From Dryocola clanedunensis_A (GTDB lineage: Bacteria; Pseudomonadota; Gammaproteobacteria; Enterobacterales; Enterobacteriaceae), in NCBI GenBank assembly GCA_038405435.1, contig JBBYHZ010000003.1: a stretch of DNA of 64,000 nucleotides, one strand, 5' to 3'. The notes beneath the pieces are model-generated. The model ran no database searches. It was not told the origin of the DNA and saw nothing but the letters and a program-made list of their open reading frames with translations. The translations under genes were made by a program, and so were the position numbers. Below, one piece after another: positions 1-8,638 of the stretch (its first letter is position 1; every line of letters begins with the position of its first letter).

Positions 1-84
1 CAGCGTGGTCAGAAGGGGATACAGTCCCCCGGTGATGAGCGTCAGTAAAAGCAATAACAGTATAGCGGGACGAAAGATAGCCAT
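1..84 (-). CDS. kdpC: KdpC, potassium-transporting ATPase subunit C (N-terminal fragment, cut by window edge)
   Basis: The first 28 codons are present, starting at the ATG at 84-82 and running off the left edge. They encode a short cytoplasmic start (MAIFRPA) followed by the single transmembrane helix, ending in the family-typical GGLYPLLTT. KdpC is the periplasm-exposed accessory subunit of the KdpFABC potassium pump and stabilises the complex. It follows kdpB with a 12-nt gap that carries an AGAGGAAAAA-type ribosome binding site, so it is the fourth gene of the kdpFABC operon. Nothing can be said about the rest of the protein. Confidence 0.93.
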   Translation of the reverse strand, partial: MAIFRPAILLLLLLTLITGGLYPLLTTL

Positions 85-96
85 TTGTTTTTCCTC

Positions 97-2145
97 TTAA
101 ACCAGACCGCAGGCGGTGAGCAGCAGGTCGATAACTTTGATGCCGATGAAGGGCACAACTAACCCCCCCATGCCGAAGATAAGCAGATTGCGGCGCAGCA
201 TGGCGGCGGCGCTCAGCGGCTTATAGCCGATGCCTTTCAGGGCCAGCGGGATCAGGCAGATAATGATCAGGGCGTTGAAAATCACCGCGCTCAGGATGGC
301 CGAAGTCGGGGAGTGCAGATGCATGATGTTCAGCGCGTTGAGCTGCGGGTAGGTCGCCGCAAAGGCCGCCGGGATAATGGCAAAGTACTTCGCCACATCG
401 TTAGCGATGCTGAAAGTGGTGAGCGAGCCACGGGTCATCAGCATCTGTTTGCCAATATGCACGACCTCAATAAGCTTGGTGGGGTTGGAGTCCAGATCCA
501 CCATGTTGCCCGCCTCTTTTGCGGCCTGGGTGCCAGAGTTCATGGCGACCGCCACGTCGGCCTGCGCCAGCGCTGGTGCGTCGTTGGTGCCGTCGCCGGT
601 CATCGCCACCAGGCGGCCTTCGGCCTGATACTGACGGATCAGCGCCAGCTTGGCCTCCGGCGTCGCTTCGGCCAGGAAGTCATCCACGCCCGCTTCGGCG
701 GCAATGGCGGCGGCGGTCAGGCGGTTATCGCCGGTGATCATCACCGTTTTGATCCCCATCTGACGCAACTGGGCAAAACGTTCTTTAATGCCGCCTTTAA
801 CGATATCTTTCAGGGCTATTACGCCCATCACGTTGGCACCTTCGGCGACAACAAGCGGCGTCCCGCCCACGCGGGCGACGTTTTCCACCAGCTTATCAAC
901 CTGCGGCGGGAAGTGGCCGCCGTTGGCCTCGACATGGCGACGGATCGCGTCAACCGAACCCTTACGGATCATTCGATCCTGAATGTTGATGCCGCTCATG
1001 CGGGTTTGCGCCGTGAAGGGAACGAACGTTGCGTGCAGATTCTGGACGTCGCGCTCGCGCAGGTTAAAGCGCTGCTTCGCCAGAATTACGATGCTGCGAC
1101 CTTCCGGCGTTTCGTCGGCCAGAGAGGAGAGCTGTGCCGCATCTGCCAGCGCTTTTTCCTCAATACCCGGAGCGGGAAGGAAGTCCGTCGCCTGGCGGTT
1201 GCCCAGCGTAATCGTTCCCGTTTTGTCCAGCAGCAGAACGTCCACGTCGCCTGCTGCTTCCACGGCGCGTCCGCTGGTGGCGATAACATTCGCGCCGAGC
1301 ATGCGGCTCATTCCCGCCACGCCAATGGCGGAAAGCAGGCCGCCGATGGTTGTGGGGATCAGGCAAACCAGCAGCGCTACCAGCACGGTGACGCTCACCG
1401 CCGTCCCGCCGTACTGCGAGAATGGATAAAGCGTTGCGGTTGCCAGCAGGAAGACGATGGTCAGCGCGACCAGCAGAATCGTCAGCGCGATCTCGTTTGG
1501 CGTTTTCCGGCGCTGGGCGCTTTCTACCATCGCAATCATGCGGTCGAGGAAGGTTTCGCCCGGGTTAACGCTGCACTGAATAACCAGCCAGTCAGACAGA
1601 ATGCGCGTACCGCCCGTGACCGAGGCGAAGTCACCGCCGGATTCACGAATCACGGGAGCGGACTCGCCGGTAATCGCGCTTTCATCCACCGACGCGCCGC
1701 CTTCCAGCACTTCGCCGTCGCAGGGGATAATATCGCCCGCTTCGACCAGCACGATATCGCCTTTGCGCAGGTCGGCGGCCGGAACGCGGTCCATCTGGGC
1801 GTCATGCTTAGGCGCACGAAGTTTACGTGCCCAGCTCTCTTTTTTGACCCCCTTCAGGCTGTTGGCCTGGGCTTTACTGCGCCCCTCGGCCAGCGCTTCG
1901 GCAAAGTTTGCGAACAGCACGGTAAACCACAGCCAAAGGCTGATAGCTGCGGTAAAAAGTGCATTGCCCGGCAGTGAACCCGCATACATTGCGATGGCCA
2001 GCGCGGTGGTGATAACGCTGCCAATCCAGACGATAAACATCACTGGATTGCGCCACTGGGTGGCCGGGGAGAGCTTTTTGAAAGAATCAATCAGCGCCTG
2101 ACGAATAAGCGCAGGTTCAAACAGCGCCTGTTGCTTGCGACTCAT
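97..2145 (-). CDS. kdpB: KdpB, catalytic P-type ATPase subunit of the Kdp potassium pump
   Basis: This 682-residue inner-membrane protein has the same length as E. coli KdpB. It hydrolyses ATP to drive high-affinity potassium uptake through KdpA. Visible motifs are the actuator-domain TGES, the phosphorylation motif DKTGTITLGNR near residue 307, the nucleotide-binding-domain KGSVDAI and the hinge motif TGDGTNDAPAL. Hydrophobic segments occur near residues 35-85, 215-275 and in the last 110 residues. The start lies 13 nt after the kdpA stop. The serine of TGES is known in E. coli as an inhibitory phosphorylation site and is conserved here. Transcription is expected from the kdpF promoter under KdpE control. 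Confidence 0.98.
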   Translation of the reverse strand: MSRKQQALFEPALIRQALIDSFKKLSPATQWRNPVMFIVWIGSVITTALAIAMYAGSLPGNALFTAAISLWLWFTVLFANFAEALAEGRSKAQANSLKGVKKESWARKLRAPKHDAQMDRVPAADLRKGDIVLVEAGDIIPCDGEVLEGGASVDESAITGESAPVIRESGGDFASVTGGTRILSDWLVIQCSVNPGETFLDRMIAMVESAQRRKTPNEIALTILLVALTIVFLLATATLYPFSQYGGTAVSVTVLVALLVCLIPTTIGGLLSAIGVAGMSRMLGANVIATSGRAVEAAGDVDVLLLDKTGTITLGNRQATDFLPAPGIEEKALADAAQLSSLADETPEGRSIVILAKQRFNLRERDVQNLHATFVPFTAQTRMSGINIQDRMIRKGSVDAIRRHVEANGGHFPPQVDKLVENVARVGGTPLVVAEGANVMGVIALKDIVKGGIKERFAQLRQMGIKTVMITGDNRLTAAAIAAEAGVDDFLAEATPEAKLALIRQYQAEGRLVAMTGDGTNDAPALAQADVAVAMNSGTQAAKEAGNMVDLDSNPTKLIEVVHIGKQMLMTRGSLTTFSIANDVAKYFAIIPAAFAATYPQLNALNIMHLHSPTSAILSAVIFNALIIICLIPLALKGIGYKPLSAAAMLRRNLLIFGMGGLVVPFIGIKVIDLLLTACGLV

Positions 2146-2158
2146 GGAAGCCTCTTAA

Positions 2159-3847
2159 TCACAAATGCACTAAAGAAAGGTGTTCCGCGACCGGGCCTAA
2201 GGCGAGGGCGGGAATAAAGGTCAGCGCGCCAACCAGCAGCACGGTGCCAATCAGTAAACCGATAAACAGCGGGCCGTGCGTGGGCAGCGTGCCGACGCCT
2301 GCGGACTGGGCTTTTTTCGTCACCAGCGTGCCGGCAATAGCCATCACCGGAACGATCACCGCAAAACGCCCAAACCACATGCAGACGGCCAGCAATACGT
2401 TCCAGAACGGGGTGTTTGCGCTCAGGCCTGCAAAGGCGCTGCCGTTGTTGTTGGCGGCGGATGAGACGGCATAAAGCACTTCGCTGAAGCCGTGAATGCC
2501 GGGATTCAGCATGCCCGCACGTCCCGCATCGGTCATCATCGCTAAGGCCGTGCCGAGCAGCACCAGGGCAGGGGTGACCAGAATGGCCAGCGCGGTCATT
2601 TTCATCTCCGCAACGTCGATTTTTTTACCGAGATACTCAGGCGTGCGCCCAATCATCAAACCGGCAATAAAGACCGTCAGCAGAACGAACAGCAACATGC
2701 CGTACAGGCCAGAACCCACGCCGCCGAAGACCACTTCGCCAATCTGCATCAGCCACATTGGGATCATGCCGCCGAGGGCGGTGAAGGAGTCATGCATGGC
2801 GTTGACCGCTCCGCAGGAAGCGGCGGTAGTAATCACCGAGAACAGGCTGCTGACCAGTACGCCGAAGCGGCTCTCTTTGCCTTCCATATTGAAGTTGCTG
2901 TTTGCGCCCAGCGCGGTGAAGTGCGGATTGCCGCTGGTTTCCGCCCACATCACGACGGCAACGCAGATAACAAAGATGATCCCCATCGCCCACAAAATAG
3001 CGCGGCCCTGGCGCTTATCCCCCACGGCCTCACCAAACGCGAAGCACAGGGCGGTCGGGATCAGGAAGATCGCCAGCATCTGCACAAAGTTGGCCAGCGC
3101 GGTTGGGTTTTCAAACGGGTGGGAGGAGTTGGCGTTAAAGAAGCCGCCGCCGTTGGTGCCGAGCATTTTGATCGCTTCCTGAGAGGCGACCGGCCCCATC
3201 GGCAGAACCTGATGCACGCCCTCAACGGTGGTAAACGGCAGATAGGCCGACAGGTTTTGCAGCGTCCCCTGGCTGATGAAGAACAGGGCGATCAGTAACG
3301 AGATCGGCAGCAGGATATAAAGCGTGATGCGCGTTAAGTCGACCCAGGCGTTACCCAGCGTAGTCATTGAATGGCGGGCAAAAGCGCGGATCAGGGCAAA
3401 AACCACCGCGATGCCGGTGGCGGCAGACAGGAAGTTCTGTACCGTCAGCCCGACTATCTGGCTGAAGTAGCTCAGCGTCGTTTCACCGCTGTACGCCTGC
3501 CAGTTGGTGTTTGAGACGAAGCTCACGGCGGTGTTCAGCGCCAGGTGCCAGGAGAGGCCCGGCAGCCGCTGAGGGTTAAGCGGTAAATGCCCCTGCATCA
3601 GAAGAGTAGCGAACAGGAGCACGGCCCCGAAGGCATTGAACGCGAGAATAGCCAGCAAGTAGCGTTTCCAGCCCATCTCTTCGGTATTGCTTTTGCCCAG
3701 CGCTCCCCACAGGAGGGGTTCTATCCGCCCGGCAAAGGGTATTTGCCCCCCTTCGATCAGGCGCGCCAGCAGCGTCCCCAGCGGTTTGGCCAGAATAAAA
3801 AGGATCAGTAAATAACTGGCGATCAGTAAAAATCCCGAGGCGGCCAT
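2159..3847 (-). CDS. kdpA: KdpA, potassium-binding and translocating subunit
   Basis: KdpA is the channel-like subunit that binds potassium and passes it into the cell; it belongs to the SKT superfamily and has four repeated pore-loop units. The protein has 562 residues (E. coli 557) and is hydrophobic throughout, with about ten membrane segments. Pore-loop motifs of the selectivity filter can be seen: SFVSNTNWQAYSG, LGTNGGGFFNANS, TTAASCGAVNAM and SSAANNNGSAFAG. Its ATG overlaps the stop of kdpF by one base (TGATG), which indicates translational coupling. Confidence 0.98.
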   Translation of the reverse strand: MAASGFLLIASYLLILFILAKPLGTLLARLIEGGQIPFAGRIEPLLWGALGKSNTEEMGWKRYLLAILAFNAFGAVLLFATLLMQGHLPLNPQRLPGLSWHLALNTAVSFVSNTNWQAYSGETTLSYFSQIVGLTVQNFLSAATGIAVVFALIRAFARHSMTTLGNAWVDLTRITLYILLPISLLIALFFISQGTLQNLSAYLPFTTVEGVHQVLPMGPVASQEAIKMLGTNGGGFFNANSSHPFENPTALANFVQMLAIFLIPTALCFAFGEAVGDKRQGRAILWAMGIIFVICVAVVMWAETSGNPHFTALGANSNFNMEGKESRFGVLVSSLFSVITTAASCGAVNAMHDSFTALGGMIPMWLMQIGEVVFGGVGSGLYGMLLFVLLTVFIAGLMIGRTPEYLGKKIDVAEMKMTALAILVTPALVLLGTALAMMTDAGRAGMLNPGIHGFSEVLYAVSSAANNNGSAFAGLSANTPFWNVLLAVCMWFGRFAVIVPVMAIAGTLVTKKAQSAGVGTLPTHGPLFIGLLIGTVLLVGALTFIPALALGPVAEHLSLVHL

Positions 3848-3936
3848 CAGAATGCCTCCGCATTAATCAGGGCGTAAATCAGGTAGCCCAACAGTACAAA
3901 CACCAGCACCACGCCAGCAATCAGTCCTGCACTCAC
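3847..3936 (-). CDS. kdpF: KdpF, 29-residue membrane peptide of the Kdp complex
   Basis: This short gene begins with GTG and encodes 29 residues that form one membrane helix (core GVVLVFVLLGYLIYALI, ending NAEAF). The sequence is almost identical to E. coli KdpF, which stabilises the KdpABC complex. A strong ribosome binding site (GGAGGTG) sits four bases before the GTG, which decides the start. It is the first gene of kdpFABC, and its stop overlaps the kdpA start by one base. Confidence 0.93.
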   Translation of the reverse strand: MSAGLIAGVVLVFVLLGYLIYALINAEAF

Positions 3937-4246
3937 AATCCACCTCCAGAGGCGTTAACGATGTGCAGGCAGAGTAAGAATTCGGGTGCAAAGATGTCGT
4001 AAAAGTCAGGGGGCAGGGTGTAAAAAAAGTATAAAAATGCCAAAAACCATAATTTAACTAATGATTAGTATTTATTTAACCATCGTGTAACTAAATTACG
4101 GGCTAAATGTAAATCTCAGCTAAACGATGCAAATTTAGTGGTCGGATGAGTAGTAAACTTTCAGACAATGCGATACTATTTTAGCCAGATAACAAGCTCT
4201 GAATTCCCGACTTAAGCTGTCGGTCACAAAATAAAGGGAGAAGCCT
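3937..4246. promoter_or_regulatory. Divergent kdpF / ybfA control region
   Basis: This 310-bp AT-rich interval separates two divergent genes and holds no convincing open reading frame. The kdp side contains a KdpE-type site (entry at 4017). The ybfA side contains a plausible promoter stretch between about 4150 and 4220 and a GGGAG ribosome binding site just before the ybfA ATG. No other structure was recognised. Confidence 0.7.
4017..4037 (-). promoter_or_regulatory. KdpE binding site of the kdp promoter
   Basis: Read on the minus strand the sequence is TTTTATACTTTTTTTACACC, which matches the T-rich KdpE box of the E. coli kdpFABC promoter. It lies about 80-100 bp upstream of kdpF, the expected place for activation by phosphorylated KdpE under potassium limitation. 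The kdpDE genes would lie beyond the left edge after kdpC. Confidence 0.85.
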
Positions 4247-4453
4247 ATGTCTTTATATAAAGAATATCCTGCGCATCAGGTCATCCTGCGACGCACCTTC
4301 GCGGTTGTGGTCGGCGTACTGGCCCTGCCGGTAATGCTGTTCTGGAAAGATCGCGCGCGTTTTTACAGCTATCTGCACCGCGTCTGGTCTAAAACCAGCG
4401 ATAAGCCGGTATGGATGGCCCAGGCCGAAGCCGCCTCTGGCGATTTCTACTGA
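4247..4453 (+). CDS. ybfA: YbfA, small inner-membrane protein of unknown function
   Basis: The protein has 68 residues, as in E. coli YbfA, and shares its conserved C-terminal half (FWKDRARFYSYLHRVWSKTSDKPVW). One hydrophobic segment, near residues 14-30, could span the membrane and is followed by a basic, aromatic region. The gene is divergent from kdpF, as in E. coli. The start has a GGGAG site 8 nt upstream, and the gene is followed by its own intrinsic terminator. The function is not known, and nothing here adds to it beyond the neighbourhood. Confidence 0.93.
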   Translation: MSLYKEYPAHQVILRRTFAVVVGVLALPVMLFWKDRARFYSYLHRVWSKTSDKPVWMAQAEAASGDFY

Positions 4454-4465
4454 GTGCTGAAGACA

Positions 4466-4497
4466 TAAAAAAAACCGCCGTGAAGGCGGTTTTTTTA
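4466..4497 (+). terminator. Intrinsic terminator after ybfA
   Basis: ACCGCC and GGCGGT form a GC-rich stem with a GTGAA loop, with a run of A before and a run of seven T after. The A run would also let it act in the reverse direction. Confidence 0.9.
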
Positions 4498-4579
4498 TGT
4501 CGGTTGGATTCGCGGTCCTCGCGACCTTTGCTGCATTACGCAGGCGCTGTCAAGCAGAGTGATTTTCATACTATTTGAG

Positions 4580-4681
4580 TGGACTGTCAAATAACTGCTT
4601 TTTAAAGTTTCGTGACGAAGGGTCACTATTGTTTCCGCCTTTGCTGCCGCCAGAAGGCTACCTTTCGGGTTAGCCTTTTTT
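4580..4681 (+). ncRNA. Possible small RNA ending at an orphan terminator
   Basis: An intrinsic terminator-like hairpin (AAGGCT ... AGCCTT followed by T6, 4654-4681) lies 160 bp after the ybfA terminator, with no open reading frame between them. Upstream is a weak promoter candidate: CTGTCA at 4547, a 16-bp spacer and TACTAT at 4569. A second hairpin (GTGAC-GAAGG-GTCAC, 4612-4626) falls inside the predicted transcript of about 100 nt. It could instead be a scar from the rearrangement that removed most of ybgA. This is a structural guess only. Confidence 0.25.
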
Positions 4682-4718
4682 GTTATGGCGACTTGCTACA
4701 CTTACTGATTTAAGGTGA

Positions 4719-4835
4719 GGGCACCTGCGCAAGCTGTTAAAACATTCTCTGCCAGAATATCCTGATAACTATCTGGCGGAACAACGCTATTTTGAACCGT
4801 ATCCGGAAGCACTGCGTCTGCGCTACGGCAATTAA
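4719..4835 (+). pseudogene. ybgA: Remnant of ybgA (C-terminal stub, DUF1722)
   Basis: The open frame has no start codon. An in-frame TGA (4716-4718) precedes it, and it runs 38 codons to TAA at 4833-4835. The translation resembles the C-terminal end of the DUF1722 protein YbgA, with the typical tail LAEQRYFEPYPEALRLRYG. In E. coli ybgA lies directly upstream of phr, and this stub ends 13 nt before phr, so position and sequence agree. The N-terminal three quarters are missing from the 230 bp between the ybfA terminator and the stub. The family assignment rests on memory of the C-terminal motif and on gene order. Confidence 0.65.
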
Positions 4836-4848
4836 TTCAGGGAGTTGT

Positions 4849-6285
4849 ATGACCACCCATCTGGTCTGGTTTCGCAATGATTTACGTATTACGGATAACC
4901 TTGCGCTGGCGGCGGCATGTCGCGATCCTGATGCAAGAGTGATTGGTTTGTTTATCGCCACGCCGCAGCAGTGGCGACAGCACGGCATGTCCCCTCGGCA
5001 GGCTGAATTTATCTGGCTTCATCTTGCTGAACTTCAGCGTTCGCTGGCCGAGCGGGGCATAGCCCTGCATGTCAAAGAAGTGGATGATTTCGTCGCCTCC
5101 ATCGACTGCGTTAAACAGTTTTGCGACGATGAGAGCGTCGACGCGCTGTTTTACAACTATCAGTACGAGCTAAACGAGCGGGAGCGCGATGCTGCGGTTG
5201 AAAAAATTCTCGGGCGTGAGGTTATCTGCCAGGGTTTTGACGACAGCGTGCTTCTGGCGCCGGGCAGCGTGACCACCGGCAATCATGAAATGTACAAAGT
5301 GTTCACGCCGTTCAGTAAGGCATTTATCCGGCGGCTCCACGAAGGGCTTCCTGAATGTGTTACCGCGCCGCAATCGCGCGGTGAACCATTGTCGGTTTCA
5401 GATCTCACGCCTTTTAATTACCCACGCGAAACAGTCGATGCTTCTTTATTCCCGGCGGGGGAAAAAGCGGCCATTGCCCAGCTAAGAAAATTTAGCCAGT
5501 CACCGGCCTCAGAGTATCCTGAAAAGCGTGATTTTCCCGCAGTTGAGGGCACCAGCAGATTGTCGCCCTATCTTGCACTTGGCATTATTTCTCCCCGGCA
5601 GTGCCTGCATCGCCTGCTGAAGGAGCACCCTCAGGCGCTTGACGGCGGGGCCGGGGCTACGTGGCTCAACGAACTTATCTGGCGTGAGTTCTACCGGCAC
5701 CTGCTGGTGGCCTGGCCAAAGCTCTGCCGCTTTCAGCCGTTTATCCCATGGACGAACGGCGTGCGCTGGGCTCAGGACAGGCAGAGGCTGACCGACTGGC
5801 AGCAGGGAAAAACAGGCTTCCCGATAGTGGATGCAGCAATGCGTCAGCTGAATACAACGGGCTGGATGCATAACCGCTTACGTATGGTTGTCGCCAGCTT
5901 TCTGGTTAAGGATCTGCTCGTCGACTGGCGTGAAGGCGAACGCTATTTCATGTCGCAGCTGATTGATGGCGATCTCGCCGCCAACAACGGCGGCTGGCAG
6001 TGGGCCGCCTCGACGGGCACCGATGCGGCACCCTATTTTCGTATTTTCAACCCAACAACCCAGGGGGAGCGTTTCGACGCCACGGGCGAGTTCATTCGCC
6101 GCTGGCTGCCGGAGCTTGCAGAGGTCCCGGATAAGTTTATCCATACCCCGTGGGTTTTCGCGGATAAACAGCAACATACGCTGGACTATCCGCGCCCGAT
6201 TGTTGACCATAAGCAGGCACGAATCGCGACCCTTGCCGCCTATGAGGCGGCCCGAAAACCGGAAGATAAACGAGATGAAAAATAG
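4849..6285 (+). CDS. phr: Deoxyribodipyrimidine photolyase (CPD photolyase)
   Basis: This 478-residue flavoprotein repairs cyclobutane pyrimidine dimers using blue light (E. coli 472). The N-terminal alpha/beta antenna domain starts THLVWFRNDLRITDN. The C-terminal FAD domain shows TWLNELIWREFYRHLL, the conserved TGWMHNRLRM and the photolyase signature DGDLAANNGGWQWAASTGTDA. The frame is open from 4792, but the ATG at 4849 is chosen because it has a GGGAG site and because homology begins there. The last 11 bases overlap ybgI, so the two genes are translationally linked. Confidence 0.97.
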   Translation: MTTHLVWFRNDLRITDNLALAAACRDPDARVIGLFIATPQQWRQHGMSPRQAEFIWLHLAELQRSLAERGIALHVKEVDDFVASIDCVKQFCDDESVDALFYNYQYELNERERDAAVEKILGREVICQGFDDSVLLAPGSVTTGNHEMYKVFTPFSKAFIRRLHEGLPECVTAPQSRGEPLSVSDLTPFNYPRETVDASLFPAGEKAAIAQLRKFSQSPASEYPEKRDFPAVEGTSRLSPYLALGIISPRQCLHRLLKEHPQALDGGAGATWLNELIWREFYRHLLVAWPKLCRFQPFIPWTNGVRWAQDRQRLTDWQQGKTGFPIVDAAMRQLNTTGWMHNRLRMVVASFLVKDLLVDWREGERYFMSQLIDGDLAANNGGWQWAASTGTDAAPYFRIFNPTTQGERFDATGEFIRRWLPELAEVPDKFIHTPWVFADKQQHTLDYPRPIVDHKQARIATLAAYEAARKPEDKRDEK

Positions 6286-7018
6286 CGAACTGGAACGCCT
6301 GATTAACGAAAAGCTTAACAGCGCGGCCATCAGCGACTACGCGCCAAACGGCCTGCAGGTCGAGGGGCGCGAAGAGATCCGCAAAATTGTAACCGGCGTA
6401 ACGGCAAGCCAGGCGCTGCTGGATGAGGCCGTCCGTCAGAACGCGGATGCGGTAATTGTGCACCATGGCTACTTCTGGAAGGGGGAATCCCCGGTGATTC
6501 GCGGCATGAAGCGCAATCGTCTGAAAACGCTGCTTGCTAATGACATCAATCTGTATGGCTGGCATTTGCCGCTGGACGCCCATCCGCAGCTGGGGAATAA
6601 CGCGCAGCTGGGTTCACTTCTGGGTATTGAAACCAAAGGTGAAGTTGAGCCGCTTGTGCCGTGGGGGGAATTTCCCTCTTCGCTGACGGGTGTAGAGCTG
6701 GCTTCCTGGATAGAGCTTCGTCTTGGCCGCACGCCGCTCTGGTGTGGCGATACCGGCCCGGAACACATTCGCCGCGTAGCCTGGTGCACCGGCGGCGGAC
6801 AAAGCTTCATAGACAGCGCCGCTCGTTTCGGCGTGGATGCTTTTATTACCGGCGAGGTTTCCGAGCAAACCATCCATTCCGCACGTGAGCAGGGCCTGCA
6901 TTTTTATGCGGCGGGCCATCACGCCACCGAACGCGGCGGTATTCAGGCGCTGAGCGACTGGCTGAACAGCGAAACGGATCTGGACGTCACCTTTATTGAT
7001 ATTCCGAACCCGGCATAA
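6275..7018 (+). CDS. ybgI: YbgI, NIF3-family dinuclear metal protein
   Basis: The protein has 247 residues, identical in length to E. coli YbgI, a NIF3/DUF34 member that forms a hexameric ring with a dinuclear metal site. Metal-ligand motifs are visible: VIVHHGYFW, GWHLPLDAHP and GHHATERGG near the C-terminus. The true start is ATG 6275 (MKNSELERLI), inside the end of phr. The biochemical role is unsettled: GTP cyclohydrolase-like activity and metal homeostasis have been proposed for the family. It leads into pxpB after 20 bases. Confidence 0.95.
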   Translation: MKNSELERLINEKLNSAAISDYAPNGLQVEGREEIRKIVTGVTASQALLDEAVRQNADAVIVHHGYFWKGESPVIRGMKRNRLKTLLANDINLYGWHLPLDAHPQLGNNAQLGSLLGIETKGEVEPLVPWGEFPSSLTGVELASWIELRLGRTPLWCGDTGPEHIRRVAWCTGGGQSFIDSAARFGVDAFITGEVSEQTIHSAREQGLHFYAAGHHATERGGIQALSDWLNSETDLDVTFIDIPNPA

Positions 7019-7038
7019 GACGGTATTCAGGAGGATAA

Positions 7039-7695
7039 GTGCAAAGAGCTCGGTGTTATTTATTAGGTGAAAGTGCGGTGGTTCTGGAGCTGGAGCCGCC
7101 GGTTTCCCTCGAAAGTCAGCAGCGCATCTGGGGATTGACCCGCAGGCTCGAAGAGTCGGATGCGATACGGGAAGTTATCCCGGGTATGAATAACATCACG
7201 GTGATCCTGCGCGATCCGCAAAGCCTTGCCATCGACGGCATAGAGCGGATCCAGCGCTGGTGGGAAGAGAGTGAAGCGATTATTCCCGAATCGCGCCGGG
7301 TCGAAATCCCGGTGATATACGGCGGGGATTTCGGGCCGGATCTTAGCGTGGTTGCGGAGCATAACGACCTGACGATTAGCCAGGTGGTCGAGCAGCACGC
7401 CAGCGCGGAATACATCGTCTACTTTCTTGGATTCCAGCCGGGCTTTGCCTATCTTGGCGGGCTTGCGCCAGAGTTGTATACCCCACGTCGCGCCGAGCCT
7501 CGCCTGCTGGTGCCTGCGGGTTCAGTTGGCATTGGCGGCGGCCAGACGGGGATTTATCCGCTGGCAACGCCCGGCGGCTGGCAGATTATCGGCCAGACGT
7601 CAGTGAAATTATTTAACCCGACATCTGAACCACCAACGCTGTTAGCGCCGGGCGATACCGTGCGCTTTGTTCCCCAGAAGGAGGGCGTGTGCTAA
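7039..7695 (+). CDS. pxpB: PxpB (YbgJ), 5-oxoprolinase subunit B, KipI-like
   Basis: The 218-residue protein starts with GTG behind a strong AGGAGG site and equals E. coli PxpB in length. It is a KipI/AHS1-domain protein, with the cyclophilin-like C-terminal half marked by FLGFQPGFAYLGGL and PAGSVGIGGGQTGIYPLATPGGW. With PxpC and PxpA it forms the ATP-dependent prokaryotic 5-oxoprolinase that opens 5-oxoproline to glutamate. Its stop overlaps the pxpC GTG start by seven bases. The third subunit gene, pxpA, is not present in this cluster. Confidence 0.95.
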   Translation: MQRARCYLLGESAVVLELEPPVSLESQQRIWGLTRRLEESDAIREVIPGMNNITVILRDPQSLAIDGIERIQRWWEESEAIIPESRRVEIPVIYGGDFGPDLSVVAEHNDLTISQVVEQHASAEYIVYFLGFQPGFAYLGGLAPELYTPRRAEPRLLVPAGSVGIGGGQTGIYPLATPGGWQIIGQTSVKLFNPTSEPPTLLAPGDTVRFVPQKEGVC

Positions 7696-8621
7696 AAATT
7701 ATTCGTGCCGGGATGCACACCACCGTGCAGGACAGCGGGCGTTTTGGCTATCGACAGCTCGGCGTCAGCCGCTGCGGCGCGCTGGATGGCCCCGCGCTGC
7801 GTATTGCTAATTTACTGGTTGGCAACGAACCGGGCAGCGCCGCGCTGGAAATCACCCTCGGCCAGTTTTCGGTGGAGTTCACCGAAGACGGCTGGTTTGC
7901 GTTAACCGGCGCGGGCTGCCACGCCGAGCTGGATGGCAAAGCCGTATGGACAGGCTGGCGTCTGCCGGTAAAAGCCGGGCAGCAGCTGCATCTGAAGTCC
8001 CCGGAGCGCGGCATGCGCAGCTATCTGGCGGTAGCCGGTGGGCTGGATGTGCCTTTGCTGATGGGCTCGGCAAGCACGGATTTGAAAGCGCAGGTGGGTG
8101 GGTTTGAGGGGCGTTTGCTGAAAGATGGCGATGTTATTCCCGCTCATCCGTCAAAGCGCCATTTTCGCGAGGCTCGCGGGATTAAACAGCTGCAGTGGGG
8201 CAACCGCATACGTGCGCTTCCGGGGCCGGAATACCATGAGTTCAGCCAGACGGCGCAGGACAGTTTCTGGCGTCTTCCCTGGCAGCTAAGCCCGCAGAGT
8301 AACCGCATGGGCTACCGCTTTATGGGGCAGAGGCTGGAGCGAAACACCGACCGGGAGCTGTTATCCCACGGGCTATTGCCGGGCGTGGTGCAGGTTCCCC
8401 ACAACGGCCAGCCAATCGTGTTGCTCAACGATGCCCAGACCACCGGCGGCTACCCGCGCATTGCCTGCGTTATCGAGGCCGATATGTTCCACCTGGCGCA
8501 AATCCGCCTGGGCGAGCCGATCCATTTTGTGCAGTGCACGATTGAAGAGGCGCTGAAGGCGCGGCGCGACGGGCTACTCTATCTCGAGCAGCTGGCCTGG
8601 CGGCTTAACGACGGCGATTAG
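7689..8621 (+). CDS. pxpC: PxpC (YbgK), 5-oxoprolinase subunit C, KipA-like
   Basis: This 310-residue AHS2/KipA-domain protein starts with GTG inside the end of pxpB. Family motifs are the N-terminal GMHTTVQDSGRFGYRQLGVSRCGALD, split here only by normal variation, and QSNRMGYRFMGQRLER plus PHNGQPIVLLNDAQTTGGYPRIA toward the end. PxpB and PxpC are thought to phosphorylate or hold 5-oxoproline for PxpA. In E. coli pxpA follows directly, but here nei follows after only 17 bases. The product may need a PxpA encoded elsewhere, or may be without its usual partner. Confidence 0.94.
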   Translation: MLKIIRAGMHTTVQDSGRFGYRQLGVSRCGALDGPALRIANLLVGNEPGSAALEITLGQFSVEFTEDGWFALTGAGCHAELDGKAVWTGWRLPVKAGQQLHLKSPERGMRSYLAVAGGLDVPLLMGSASTDLKAQVGGFEGRLLKDGDVIPAHPSKRHFREARGIKQLQWGNRIRALPGPEYHEFSQTAQDSFWRLPWQLSPQSNRMGYRFMGQRLERNTDRELLSHGLLPGVVQVPHNGQPIVLLNDAQTTGGYPRIACVIEADMFHLAQIRLGEPIHFVQCTIEEALKARRDGLLYLEQLAWRLNDGD

Positions 8622-8638
8622 CTTATCAAGGAGACGGC

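Noticed and set aside
313..1977. Long open frame (554 codons) on the plus strand opposite kdpB
   Set aside because: It is antisense to the clearly coding kdpB, has no ribosome binding site, and its translation is rich in His, Arg and Gln as expected for a shadow of GC-rich third positions.
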